Positions 1 through 7,905 of a stretch of DNA of 64,000 bases are shown here, piece by piece. How positions within the stretch are numbered: the stretch's first letter is position 1; each line of letters begins with the position of its first letter. The notes under the pieces are model-generated. The model ran no database searches and was not told the origin of the DNA. It saw nothing but the letters and a program-made list of their open reading frames with translations. The DNA is taken from assembly GCF_002102155.1 (NCBI RefSeq), contig NZ_LQOU01000004.1, positions 1 to 64,000 on the forward strand, written 5' to 3'. The DNA is from Mycobacterium europaeum (GTDB lineage: Bacteria; Actinomycetota; Actinomycetes; Mycobacteriales; Mycobacteriaceae). The position numbers and the translations under genes were made by a program.

Positions 1-1406
1 GGCTGCAGCTGCGCGGGGGCGGGTATCACGGCCGGTTCCGACCCGGGCGGCGGGGGCCCCGGTTCGGGCGGCGCGCCCGGCGGTGGCGCCGGCGGCAGGC
101 CCGGGTATAGCGGTGTTCCGTCCGGGGCGTATTGCGGGGCGCCGTAGGGCGGCGCCCCCGGGTACGGGATCGGCCCGGGAGCGGGACCCCCGGGGTAGCG
201 GATGCTGGGCGGTTCTGGGATTCCGCGGGTCACGGGCAGGTAGTCGGCGTATCCCGGGAACGCGATGCCGGGGTTGGGCCGGATATCCAGACCGGTTCCC
301 CACCCGGTGTTCGTAATCAACTCACGCAGTGGCCAATTCGCTGCGACGTCCGGGAGCGATCCGCAGCCCGGCTTACCTCCGGGCCCGCCCCTGGCGCCGA
401 CGATCGGAAGGTTCTGCGGGTAGCGGTATTGGTCCGCGCCGAACAGCGGCGTGCTGTCGATGATCAGCGAGTAGCCGTTGGCGCCGCCCATCGCGTCCCG
501 GTACCCGGTGTCGAGGGCGGTCTTCGCGCCGACGAGCATGCACGTCAGTGCGGGGTTGTATTTCATCAGCAGGCTCGTCGTGGGCTCGAGCAGGTTCACC
601 GCCTTGATGAGGTTGTCCTTGTTGGGGCCAACGAGATTGATACCCGCGCGAGACAGGCCGATGACGCCGGCGAGCAGCGCGTCGAGGGCGGCTGAGTCGT
701 GGTCGATCGTGCCGCTGGTAACGCTGGCCGCGTCGAGCACCCGCAGAATGTCCTGCACGGCAGGGCTATAGGTGTCGCTGACGCGCTTGACGGCGCGAAT
801 GTCCGCCCTGACCGTCTCGGCGCGCGGATTGATCGCGCGCAGCACCTCGTTGGCGTCGGTGATGCCCTGGCCGATGACTGCGCCCCTTCCGCGCAAACCC
901 TCGGCCAGGGCGGACAGGACGGCCTGCAGCTTGGCCGGGTCGATCTCGTCCAGCACCTTGACGAGATTGGCGAACATGGTGTTGACCTCGGTGCCGACGT
1001 TGTCGACCCGGATCACCGCCCCGGCCGCCAGGCGCTGGGGGCTGGGCTGGCTCGGATACACGAGGTCGACGTATTTCGCGCTGAAGAAGGTGGTCGCCCT
1101 GATGCGGGCACGCACGTTCGCCGGGATGTATTGGACCTGGTTGGGGTCCAGATCCAGCCTGAGGCTCACGTGGTCCTTGCCGGTGGCGATCGCGGCGACC
1201 CGGCCCACCTGCACCCCGCGCATCTTGACCTTCCCGCCGCGGTCCATCACCAGGCCGGCCCGGTCGGAAATCGCCGTCACCGGCACGTAGGACTTGAACG
1301 ACCCGGAGAAGAAGGCGGACGTCAGCACGATGGCGGCGACCGTGGCGACGGCCGAAATCAGTGTCCACCACGCGGGATGCATCCCCTCCGAGCGCGATTC
1401 CGACAT
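1..1406 (-). CDS. MCE family protein, MceA type (partial, runs off left edge)
   Basis: About 468 residues are visible from ATG at 1406 and the frame is still open at base 1, so the C-terminus is missing. A short cytoplasmic N-terminus is followed by one hydrophobic segment (about residues 12-30), then an MCE/MlaD domain (about 38-115; it reads DRAGLVMD then GVQVGRVAAI), then a long alpha-helical region. The visible end is a Pro/Gly-rich tail. MceA proteins are periplasmic substrate-binding parts of ATP-driven lipid importers and form tunnels with MceB-F. The ATG lies 4 bp after the stop of the second YrbE gene, in the standard order yrbEA-yrbEB-mceA. The downstream mceB-F genes would lie outside the window. 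Which of the paralogous mce loci this is cannot be decided from sequence alone. Confidence 0.93.
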   Translation of the reverse strand, partial: MSESRSEGMHPAWWTLISAVATVAAIVLTSAFFSGSFKSYVPVTAISDRAGLVMDRGGKVKMRGVQVGRVAAIATGKDHVSLRLDLDPNQVQYIPANVRARIRATTFFSAKYVDLVYPSQPSPQRLAAGAVIRVDNVGTEVNTMFANLVKVLDEIDPAKLQAVLSALAEGLRGRGAVIGQGITDANEVLRAINPRAETVRADIRAVKRVSDTYSPAVQDILRVLDAASVTSGTIDHDSAALDALLAGVIGLSRAGINLVGPNKDNLIKAVNLLEPTTSLLMKYNPALTCMLVGAKTALDTGYRDAMGGANGYSLIIDSTPLFGADQYRYPQNLPIVGARGGPGGKPGCGSLPDVAANWPLRELITNTGWGTGLDIRPNPGIAFPGYADYLPVTRGIPEPPSIRYPGGPAPGPIPYPGAPPYGAPQYAPDGTPLYPGLPPAPPPGAPPEPGPPPPGSEPAVIPAPAQLQ

Positions 1407-1410
1407 GGCC

Positions 1411-2268
1411 CTACCCCGAGAGATTGAAGTGGCCGGACTGGCCGTGTACGGAAAGGGAGATCGCCAGCACCATGAGCGTCAGCACGATGAGAGAAGTGCG
1501 GACGGAGTGGCCGACCGCCCGGCCCACGCCGGCGGGACCGCCCCAGGCGTTGTAGCCGTAGTAGGTGTGCACGAGCATGACGGCGATGGCCACGGCGATC
1601 ACCGTGACGAAAGACCACAGCAGGTCGGTCGAATTGAGAAATGTGCGGAAGTAGTGGTCGTACACACCGGTGGATTGGCCGTAGATGCCCGTCGTGCCGA
1701 ACCGGGCCGCCTGAAACGCACACACCACCGCCACGCAGTACAGCGGGATGACCACGACGACGCCCGCGACCACCCGGGTGGAGACGAGATAGGCGATCGA
1801 TCGCACCGCCATCACCTCGAGCGCGTCGATCTCGTCGGCGATCCGCATCGCGCCCAATTGCGCGGTCGCGCCCGCGCCGATGGTCGCGGCCAGGCCGACC
1901 CCGGCAACCGCAGGGGAAATGATGCGTACGTTGACATAGGCGGAGATGAATCCCGTCATTGCCTCGACGCCGATGCCCGACAGCTGGTTGTAGCCCTGTA
2001 CCGCGATGACCGCGCCGGTCGACAGGGTCAGGAAGCCCACGATCACCACGGTGCCGCCGATCACCGCCAGTGCGCCGGTGCCCAGGCTCATCTGAGCGAC
2101 CAGTCGGATGATTTCCTTCCCGTACCGAAGGAAGGCCGTCCGCATTTCGGTGATCGCCATCGCATAGAACTTCACCTGCGCCCCAACGCGATTCCAATCA
2201 GCGGCGACGCGGCCGGCCGCGTGCTGCAGCCAGTCGGATCGCCGGCGAGTCGCGCTGTCGGCGGTCAT
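1411..2268 (-). CDS. YrbE/MlaE-type ABC permease (YrbEB)
   Basis: A 285-residue integral membrane protein of the MlaE permease family, the membrane-spanning part of an Mce lipid importer. I chose ATG at 2268 because it overlaps the upstream yrbE stop by 4 bp (ATGA), a typical sign of coupled translation, and because it gives the family's usual length; the longer open frame upstream overlaps the first permease. Several hydrophobic helices are visible. The conserved stretch reading IGAGATAQLGAMRIADEIDA is the family's EQ-loop-like coupling segment that contacts the ATPase. It pairs with the first YrbE to form the permease dimer. Confidence 0.94.
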   Translation of the reverse strand: MTADSATRRRSDWLQHAAGRVAADWNRVGAQVKFYAMAITEMRTAFLRYGKEIIRLVAQMSLGTGALAVIGGTVVIVGFLTLSTGAVIAVQGYNQLSGIGVEAMTGFISAYVNVRIISPAVAGVGLAATIGAGATAQLGAMRIADEIDALEVMAVRSIAYLVSTRVVAGVVVVIPLYCVAVVCAFQAARFGTTGIYGQSTGVYDHYFRTFLNSTDLLWSFVTVIAVAIAVMLVHTYYGYNAWGGPAGVGRAVGHSVRTSLIVLTLMVLAISLSVHGQSGHFNLSG

Positions 2269-3032
2269 TGCGGGCCCGTGTAGTAGACGGCTGTCGCCAC
2301 GATGTTGATGACGAACAGCGCGACGAACGAGTAGACGACGGTCTCGTTGACGGCGTTGCCGACGCCTTGCGGGCCACCGCCGACGGAAATGCCTTTGTAG
2401 CAAGCGATCAGGGCGGCCGCCATCCCGAACAGTGCCCCTTTGACCAGCCCGAGGACGAGGTCGGGCAGGTGGGTGAGCAGCGTCAGACCCGCGGCGAAGG
2501 CGCCCGGGGTGACGTGTTGCACGAAGACCGAGAAGAAGAACGACCCGGCCATGCCCACCAGGGTCACCAGCGACACCAGGGACACCGCGACGACGGTGGC
2601 CGCCAGCACCCGCGGCACGGCCAGCCGGCGAACCGGGTCGACGCCCATCACCCGTAACGCATCGAGTTCGTCGTGGATGGCGCGCGCTCCCAGGTCGGCG
2701 CACATCGCCGTGGCCCCGGTGCCCGCGACCACCAGCACGGTCACGACCGGCCCGATCTGGGTGACCGAGGCGGTCGCGGCGCCGGTGCCGGAGAAGTCGG
2801 CCGCCCCGAACTCGACCAGCAGGATGTTCATGGTGAACACGACGAGCACGGTGAACGGGATCGTCAGCAACAGCGTCGGAATGATGGACACCCGGGCCAC
2901 GAACCAGGTCTGCAACAGAAACTCGCGCCACGGAAAGGGCAGCTTGAACATCGCCACGATTGTGTCGAGCGACATGGCGAAGAAATCGCCGACCGAGCGC
3001 AGGGGTTTGGTGACCGACTCTGCGGAAATCAC
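2265..3032 (-). CDS. YrbE/MlaE-type ABC permease (YrbEA)
   Basis: The first gene of the mce operon, a 255-residue MlaE-family permease. The open frame continues upstream, but GTG at 3032 has an AGGAGG ribosome binding site about 8 bases before it and gives the expected length, so I place the start there. Membrane helices and the conserved motif with GTGATAMCADLGARAIHDEL are visible; the last part matches the coupling segment seen in YrbEB. Together with YrbEB it forms the membrane pore driven by a separately encoded Mkl-type ATPase (not in the window). The 199 bases upstream (3033-3231) should hold the operon promoter. I see no clear regulator gene beside it. Confidence 0.93.
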   Translation of the reverse strand: MISAESVTKPLRSVGDFFAMSLDTIVAMFKLPFPWREFLLQTWFVARVSIIPTLLLTIPFTVLVVFTMNILLVEFGAADFSGTGAATASVTQIGPVVTVLVVAGTGATAMCADLGARAIHDELDALRVMGVDPVRRLAVPRVLAATVVAVSLVSLVTLVGMAGSFFFSVFVQHVTPGAFAAGLTLLTHLPDLVLGLVKGALFGMAAALIACYKGISVGGGPQGVGNAVNETVVYSFVALFVINIVATAVYYTGPQ

Positions 3033-3231
3033 GGCAAACCCCTCCTGCGGCCTGTAAATACGGCCGTTGTCGCGACGCCCGAACGCCTGACATGGGGCCG
3101 CTTGTGGGGAAGCGTACGACAAGTGTCCACGGCGCAAAGGCACATTCGCAATCTTTGCCGCCCGAACGCGAAATGAACCTGGCGCGAACAAGATCCACAA
3201 CAATACGAATGGCTGAGATATCCGACCGGTG

Positions 3232-3591
3232 TCATCGCGGCACGGCCCCGGGGGGAAGATATCCGGCGGCCGATTGCCGTAATTGCCAGATCCGCGCGGG
3301 GCACAATTCACCGACGGCCTGGCTGATCAGATACGACGCCTGATACTCGTCGGAGTTGCCGAAGTCCGCTTTGACCTCCGCCATGATCTGCGCGTAGCGC
3401 TCCCCCGCTCCCACCTTCTCGCAAATGCCGTTCCCGTACGCCAAGGCGGCGTCGGCGTTGGCGAAGTTGTAGCCCGGGCGCACCGTTACGTTGACGAGAT
3501 AGGCCACCGCATCGGCCCGCGCCGGGGGTGGCCCGCCGCCGCACAGCAGGACGGCAGCCGCGGCAGGACCGGTCAGCCGGTGAAGGTTCAT
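3232..3591 (-). CDS. DUF732 family secreted protein
   Basis: A 119-residue protein with an N-terminal signal sequence (hydrophobic stretch, then Ala-rich ARADA cleavage region near residue 27). The mature part has the mycobacterial DUF732 pattern: a tyrosine-containing N-terminal strand, then a GNGICEKVGAG segment and a second Cys near residue 97 (GELCPA), which probably form a disulfide. The function of DUF732 proteins is unknown. ATG at 3591 overlaps the stop of the CAP-domain gene by 4 bp, so the two secreted proteins are translationally coupled. The frame is also open further upstream in the same reading frame, but that part overlaps the CAP gene and is a shadow. Confidence 0.9.
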   Translation of the reverse strand: MNLHRLTGPAAAAVLLCGGGPPPARADAVAYLVNVTVRPGYNFANADAALAYGNGICEKVGAGERYAQIMAEVKADFGNSDEYQASYLISQAVGELCPARIWQLRQSAAGYLPPGAVPR

Positions 3592-4097
3592 CTCGGCGCC
3601 CGAGCGCCGGGTGCGCCGTACATCGCCACGACGACACTGCGGTCCAGGCTGTTCTCCGACCACACCCCCATCTGCGTGTAGGAACAATTTCGCATGATCG
3701 CCAGGTAGGTGGGGTTGGAGTACCACTGGTTGATCACCTCGAGCCCGCTGATCGCCAATGCCGGGTTGATCGCCACGGTCTCGGCGACGCTGCCCCCATA
3801 GCCCGCGGCATTCGCCCGATCCTGCGGTGTCGAGCCGTCGGAGCCGATGTCGCCGTCGAGCGCGCGGTTGGTGAGCACATCGTCGGTGTGCCATTGCGCG
3901 GCGAGTTGGAGTTGCGGGTTGATCCGCACGTCGTTGGTGCAACCGGCGTTGTGTTGGACGGTGTAGACATTGGCGACGACTCCGTCGTTGAGCCGCTTGT
4001 TATCCGCGTTCGCCAGTGGTGGGCGGGCGAGTACCGCGCCGGCCAGCAGACCGGCCAGCATCGCCGTGCAGCAACAAATGGAGTCGCGCAGTTTCAT
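3588..4097 (-). CDS. CAP-domain (SCP/PR1-like) secreted protein
   Basis: 169 residues, with a signal peptide (hydrophobic core about 9-25, cleavage after the Ala-rich LANA) and one CAP domain. The domain shows LNDGVVANVYTVQ, AAQWHTDDV (the His/Asp region of CAP cavities) and NSLDRSVVVAMYG at the end, which corresponds to the family's terminal strand. CAP proteins are extracytoplasmic and bind lipids or small ligands in other organisms; no activity can be assigned here. It overlaps both neighbours by 4 bp (SpoIIAA-like gene upstream, DUF732 gene downstream), so it is the middle gene of a tight three-gene operon. Confidence 0.9.
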   Translation of the reverse strand: MKLRDSICCCTAMLAGLLAGAVLARPPLANADNKRLNDGVVANVYTVQHNAGCTNDVRINPQLQLAAQWHTDDVLTNRALDGDIGSDGSTPQDRANAAGYGGSVAETVAINPALAISGLEVINQWYSNPTYLAIMRNCSYTQMGVWSENSLDRSVVVAMYGAPGARAPR

Positions 4098-4534
4098 GCG
4101 GCCCCGCGCCTACCGCCGGGTTTGGAAATCCATTGGCGCGCCTTTTCGGCCTCGGCGTTCGAAAAGGTCCGGTACCTCCCGGGCCATAGGAATCCGAGAA
4201 GTTCAGTCAGTTTCGCCACATGCTTCACCCATGGCAGGTCACTGACGACCGCGCACCGATCCCAGTCGAAGTAGTGGTCCACTCCGAACTTCGAATCCGC
4301 CCACACCGCGCTCGGCCCGCGTCGAGTTCGACGCCAGGGCGCGGCGTAAGGCCAGTTGCAAGCAAGAAGGGTTAAATCAGATGCGATTTCGCAATAAATC
4401 CGAACCTTTTTGTGCCGGGTCAGTTTGTCTTCGAAGCTGGGTATCAGCACCGCATCGTAATCGGCCTTGGTCACGTGCCCACGAATGGCGAACGCGGCCA
4501 CGTCGTCGGGAAAGCCGCGAAGCATCTCGATCAC
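4094..4534 (-). CDS. SpoIIAA-like (STAS-related) protein, possibly altered internally
   Basis: A cytoplasmic protein of the SpoIIAA-like/DUF3478 type, about 146 residues. I start it at GTG 4534, giving MIEMLRGFPDD, which matches how this family begins; an AGGAGG lies 4 bases upstream. The C-terminal half (VWADSKFGVDHYF, AVVSDLPWVKH, LLGFLWPG, then ARQWI) is well conserved. Residues about 55-73 are unusual: they are Trp/Arg-rich where the family has an acidic, Gly-containing strand-loop. A pair of compensating single-base shifts could explain this. The gene leads an operon with two secreted proteins, overlapping the CAP gene by 4 bp. Family members often bind lipids or act as small regulators; the role here is unknown. 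Confidence 0.75.
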   Translation of the reverse strand: MIEMLRGFPDDVAAFAIRGHVTKADYDAVLIPSFEDKLTRHKKVRIYCEIASDLTLLACNWPYAAPWRRTRRGPSAVWADSKFGVDHYFDWDRCAVVSDLPWVKHVAKLTELLGFLWPGRYRTFSNAEAEKARQWISKPGGRRGAA

Positions 4535-4722
4535 GGTGCCTCCTGGAAACAAACGCAAATCTTCTTCGATCCGGTCATCGTCTCCGCGCCGAGCGCGGCG
4601 GCCTAGGGGCCAAAGTCATCGGAAGATGCGACCGGTGGCCGCTCACTCGAGGACCCGTCGGGCCGCGGCGCGCCGGGCAGAAAGCTTGTTTCAGGCCCCC
4701 GGCGCGGTCCTAAAATTGCGCG

Positions 4723-6222
4723 ATGAGGGTCGGCATCGACTTTGGCACCACACACACCGTCGTCGCGGCCGTCGACCGGGGCAACTACCCCGTCGTCTCG
4801 TTTGACGGAGTCGATACCTGGCCTTCGCTGATCGCCGCCAACGCCGCCGGTGAGTTGCGGTTCGGTTTGGACGCCGCCTCGGTCCGCCACGAGTCGGGAT
4901 GGTCGGTGCTCCGATCGTTCAAGCGCCTTCTCACCGAGGCCGGGCCGCAGACCGAAGTCAGCCTGGCCGGCCGCAACCATCGACTGGCCGACCTTCTCAC
5001 CGGCTTGCTGGCCCAGCTGAAAAGCGACCTACAGCGTCGTTCGAATGCCGGCCTTGCCCCGGGCGAGACCATCGAGGCCGCGATCAGCGTGCCGGCCAAT
5101 GCCTCCAGCGCCCAACGCCTGCTGACACTGGACTCCTTCGTTGCCGCCGGTTTCCACGTCGTCGCGCTGCTGAACGAGCCGTCGGCCGCGAGCCTGGAAT
5201 ATGCCCACCGGTACCGCTCCACGATCACCGCCAAGCGTGAGTACGTCTTGATCTACGACCTCGGCGGGGGCACCTTCGACGCCTCGCTGCTGAAGATGAC
5301 CGGCCACGCGCATGAAGTGGTGATCAGCGAGGGCATTCAGCGGCTCGGCGGCGACGACTTCGACGAGGCGATCCTCGGGCTCGTCGTCTCCCGGTCGGAT
5401 CTGCAGACGGCGGATCCCGCCGCGCTCGACTTGCTCAGAGAGGAATGCGTGGCCCGCAAGGAGGCCATCGGGCCGCAGACGCGGCGCTTCCTGGCCGACC
5501 TTTCCGCCGTGGACCGGCCCCCGTTCTCCTGCCCCATCGACGACATCTATTCGGCCTGCGCGCCGCTCGTCGACAAGACGGCGGAATTGCTCGATCGCGT
5601 CCTGTACGACGTGACGTGGTCCGAGGTGGCGGGCATCTACGTCGTGGGCGGCGCCGGAGCCTTCCCGCTGGTTTCGCGGATGCTGCGCACCACCTTCGGC
5701 GATAAGCGGGTGAAGCGTTCGCCGCACCCGTTCGCCGCGACGGCCATCGGGTTGGCGGTCTTTTTGGACAAAGAGGCCGGTTTCGCCCTGTCCGAACGCT
5801 TCTCGCGCAACTTCGGGGTCTTCCGCGAGGCGGAGGCCGGTGCCGGCGTCGTGTTCGACCCGATCGTGTGCAAGGACGTCTCACTGCCGGCCGACGGCCA
5901 GACCCCGCTGGTGGTCAGGCGGACCTATCGGGCGGCACACAACATCGGACACTTCCGGTTCGTCGAGTGCAGCCGCGTCGTCAACGGCCGGCCCGACGGG
6001 GACGTGACGCCTTACGACCCGGTGCTCTTCCCCTTCGACCCGGCCCTGCGCGATCGGGAGGACCTCGGGCGCCAGCCGGTCGGCCGGTGGAAGGACGGCC
6101 CGGACGTCGAGGAGCGTTACGTCATCACTCCCAGCGGGGCCGTCGAGGTCACCCTGACGACGCGCCCCGCCGGCTTCGAGCGCACCTTCCGTTTGGAGCG
6201 CTGCGCCTCCGTGAGCGTGTGA
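4723..6222 (+). CDS. Hsp70-family ATPase (short DnaK-like protein)
   Basis: 499 residues. The N-terminal 370 residues or so are an Hsp70/actin-fold ATPase: phosphate loop 1 at residues 4-12 (GIDFGTTHT), phosphate loop 2 IYDLGGGTFDAS at about 184-195, a connect segment NEPSAASLEYA, and the adenosine motif VVGGAGAFPLVSRML near 300-325. The C-terminal 130 residues are shorter than and unlike the DnaK peptide-binding domain and lid, ending in a beta-rich part. This is therefore not DnaK itself but one of the DnaK-like proteins found in actinobacteria. The start is the ATG about 160 bases from the divergent SpoIIAA-like gene. It is followed after 7 bp by a nitroreductase, so the two are probably cotranscribed. 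Confidence 0.9.
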   Translation: MRVGIDFGTTHTVVAAVDRGNYPVVSFDGVDTWPSLIAANAAGELRFGLDAASVRHESGWSVLRSFKRLLTEAGPQTEVSLAGRNHRLADLLTGLLAQLKSDLQRRSNAGLAPGETIEAAISVPANASSAQRLLTLDSFVAAGFHVVALLNEPSAASLEYAHRYRSTITAKREYVLIYDLGGGTFDASLLKMTGHAHEVVISEGIQRLGGDDFDEAILGLVVSRSDLQTADPAALDLLREECVARKEAIGPQTRRFLADLSAVDRPPFSCPIDDIYSACAPLVDKTAELLDRVLYDVTWSEVAGIYVVGGAGAFPLVSRMLRTTFGDKRVKRSPHPFAATAIGLAVFLDKEAGFALSERFSRNFGVFREAEAGAGVVFDPIVCKDVSLPADGQTPLVVRRTYRAAHNIGHFRFVECSRVVNGRPDGDVTPYDPVLFPFDPALRDREDLGRQPVGRWKDGPDVEERYVITPSGAVEVTLTTRPAGFERTFRLERCASVSV

Positions 6223-6229
6223 CGCGGCC

Positions 6230-6895
6230 ATGGAGCTCTATGACGTCATGCGAACGACCTTCGCGGCGCGGGAATTCACCGACGACACGCTGCCCGACGA
6301 GGTGTTGTGGCGCATCTTCGACAGCGCCCGGTTCGCGCCGAGCGGCGGCAACCGGCAGGGCGCCCACATCACCGTGGTGCGCGACCCGGACGTCCGTCGC
6401 CGACTCGCCGAGCTGGGTACAGCCGCCGCCCGCCGCTACTTCGCCCAGCTCCAGGCGGGTGAAAACCCCTGGAATTCGATCCATCCCAGCGGCGTGCCGC
6501 AGGACATCATCGACCGAACGGAAATCCCCGAGACGTTCGTCGCGCCGATCGTGAAAGCGCCGGTCGTGCTTGTCTTTTCGGTCGATTTGACCGTGGTCGC
6601 GGCCGTCGATCAGGATCTGAGCCGCGTCGGCCTGGCCAGCGGGGCATCCGTATATCCGCTGGTATGGAATGTCCTGCTGGCCGCCCGCGACGAGGGCTAC
6701 GGCGGGACGATCACCACGATGGCCATCGCGGCCGAGGCGCACGTTCGCCAATTGCTGGGCATCCCGGATCAGCACGCGGTTGCCGCGATCGTGCCGCTCG
6801 GCAAGCCGGTGCGGCAACTGACGAAGCTGCGGCGGCGCGCGGTTGCGGAGTTCGTTACCCGTGACCGTTTCGACGGCCCGGCGTTCGACGGCTGA
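6230..6895 (+). CDS. Nitroreductase-family FMN oxidoreductase
   Basis: A 221-residue nitroreductase-fold protein. The N-terminal RTTFAAREFTDD and SARFAPSGGNRQGAH segments are the typical FMN-phosphate binding elements. A middle insertion around residues 65-100 (substrate-side) and the C-terminal GGTITTMAI plus VPLGKPV strand complete the fold. These enzymes reduce nitro, quinone or flavin substrates with NAD(P)H; the substrate here cannot be told. It starts 7 bp after the Hsp70-like gene and its stop lies 26 bp from the stop of the convergent cyclic-nucleotide-binding gene. Confidence 0.9.
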   Translation: MELYDVMRTTFAAREFTDDTLPDEVLWRIFDSARFAPSGGNRQGAHITVVRDPDVRRRLAELGTAAARRYFAQLQAGENPWNSIHPSGVPQDIIDRTEIPETFVAPIVKAPVVLVFSVDLTVVAAVDQDLSRVGLASGASVYPLVWNVLLAARDEGYGGTITTMAIAAEAHVRQLLGIPDQHAVAAIVPLGKPVRQLTKLRRRAVAEFVTRDRFDGPAFDG

Positions 6896-6896
6896 G

Positions 6897-6912
6897 GGCC
6901 CGTCCCTGGGCC
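6897..6912. terminator. Small GC hairpin between convergent genes
   Basis: GGCCC (6897-6901), a 6-base loop, then GGGCC (6908-6912). It lies in the 26-bp gap between two convergent genes. There is no T tract, so it is at best a weak or factor-assisted bidirectional stop. Confidence 0.25.
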
Positions 6913-6921
6913 GGTCCGTCC

Positions 6922-7386
6922 TTATCCGATGACATCGGCATAGATGTCTAGGAGCCGGAACCTTGTCGCATCGAGATACTCCCCGAGAACCGCGATCACA
7001 CGCTTCTGCAGCTCGTACCCGAGTTCGTGGTCCTCTTCGCACTTGTCGCGCAGGCATTTGCCGTCGAAACCGATGGCGCGCGTCGTCTCGACGGCGCGCG
7101 CGTCGAACCGCGAGTTGTACGGTGGCACCAACCACGACCATCCGAGGATGTCTCCGTCTCCGAGTGTCTGCACCGTCAAGCTGCCACGGCCCAGAACGGC
7201 GGTTTCGAGCGCGATCCTGCCGGCGCGGATGAGGTAGAAGTGATCAGCGGGGCGGCCCTCGCGGAAGATCAAGTCACCCGCGGCGAAGCGCATGTTTGCC
7301 GCACACCCGACCGCCAACTCCAAATAGCGCGGGTCCATCCCCCGGAAGAACGGGTGTCTGCCCAGAACGCCTTCAAGCGTCCGCAC
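6922..7386 (-). CDS. Cyclic nucleotide-binding (Crp-like sensor) domain protein
   Basis: 154 residues consisting of one cNMP-binding beta-roll (about 10-125; visible are HPFFRGMDPRYLELA, GDLIFREGRPADHFYLIRAGRIAL and LGDGDILGWSWLVPPY) and a C-terminal helix. There is no helix-turn-helix, so it is not a transcription factor by itself. The phosphate-binding cassette, usually containing an invariant Arg followed by small residues, reads SRFDARAVET here, so whether it still binds cAMP is uncertain. Stand-alone proteins of this kind may act as sensor subunits of other enzymes. It converges on the nitroreductase gene; the upstream 140 bp separate it from a primase remnant on the other strand. Confidence 0.88.
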   Translation of the reverse strand: MRTLEGVLGRHPFFRGMDPRYLELAVGCAANMRFAAGDLIFREGRPADHFYLIRAGRIALETAVLGRGSLTVQTLGDGDILGWSWLVPPYNSRFDARAVETTRAIGFDGKCLRDKCEEDHELGYELQKRVIAVLGEYLDATRFRLLDIYADVIG

Positions 7387-7528
7387 TGCCTGCTTCCTTC
7401 ACCGGTGCCTGATCAGTTCCTCGAGTCGGACGATAGTCGATTATGAAGGCCTCGTCCCGGGATCGAAGGGAAGAATTGCCCGCCGAAAGCCGACGCCGGG
7501 TGTCGGACCACCCTCGTACGATGCTTTC

Positions 7529-7792
7529 GTGATCCCCCGCGACTTCCCGACGAGGGATGTAGTCGACGCGATCGAGTTGGACGACGATCGGAACCCACCT
7601 TGGGTACCCGACGTCGGGGGCCTATCACCGGTTAACGCTGCCCTGGCGTACGCGCGGGCGAGCTGGTACGTCCTGCCGACCGACCCCGCTGATATCAAGA
7701 ACCCCGGCAGCGTCGTACATGGCCACCGGCAGGACCAGTCAAGCCGCGACCCCCGGCAGATACGCGCATGGTGGCGCGATTCGCACGCCTGA
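7529..7792 (+). pseudogene. 3'-truncated bifunctional DNA primase/polymerase (prim-pol) remnant
   Basis: An open frame of 87 codons from GTG 7529. Residues 34-80 match the start of the prim-pol domain seen in actinobacterial phage and plasmid replication proteins: VNAALAYARASWYVLP, KNPGSVV, then SSRDPRQIRAWW. In complete members this is followed by the catalytic acidic strand (a VxDxD-type motif) and at least 100 more residues; here the frame stops straight after AWWRDSHA. No continuation is visible in other frames before the SDR gene. I read it as the 5' remnant of a replication gene from a lost mobile element, not a working primase. It may still be transcribed, since the start is intact. 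Confidence 0.6.
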
Positions 7793-7840
7793 AGTGGCGG
7801 TCATATCGACGGCCACACGACGAGTGACCTGTCCAAGTCA

Positions 7841-7872
7841 GTACCGTAGTCTGACAACACATTTCACGGTAC
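7841..7872. promoter_or_regulatory. Inverted repeat upstream of SDR gene, possible operator
   Basis: GTACCGT at 7841-7847 and its exact reverse complement ACGGTAC at 7866-7872, centred about 50 bp before the SDR start at 7906. The arms are 25 bases apart centre to centre, about 2.5 helix turns, as for dimeric repressor sites. No regulator gene is adjacent. Confidence 0.35.
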
Positions 7873-7905
7873 CAGTTGCGTCTCGGCGAGAAGGAGCCAT
7901 CCAGT

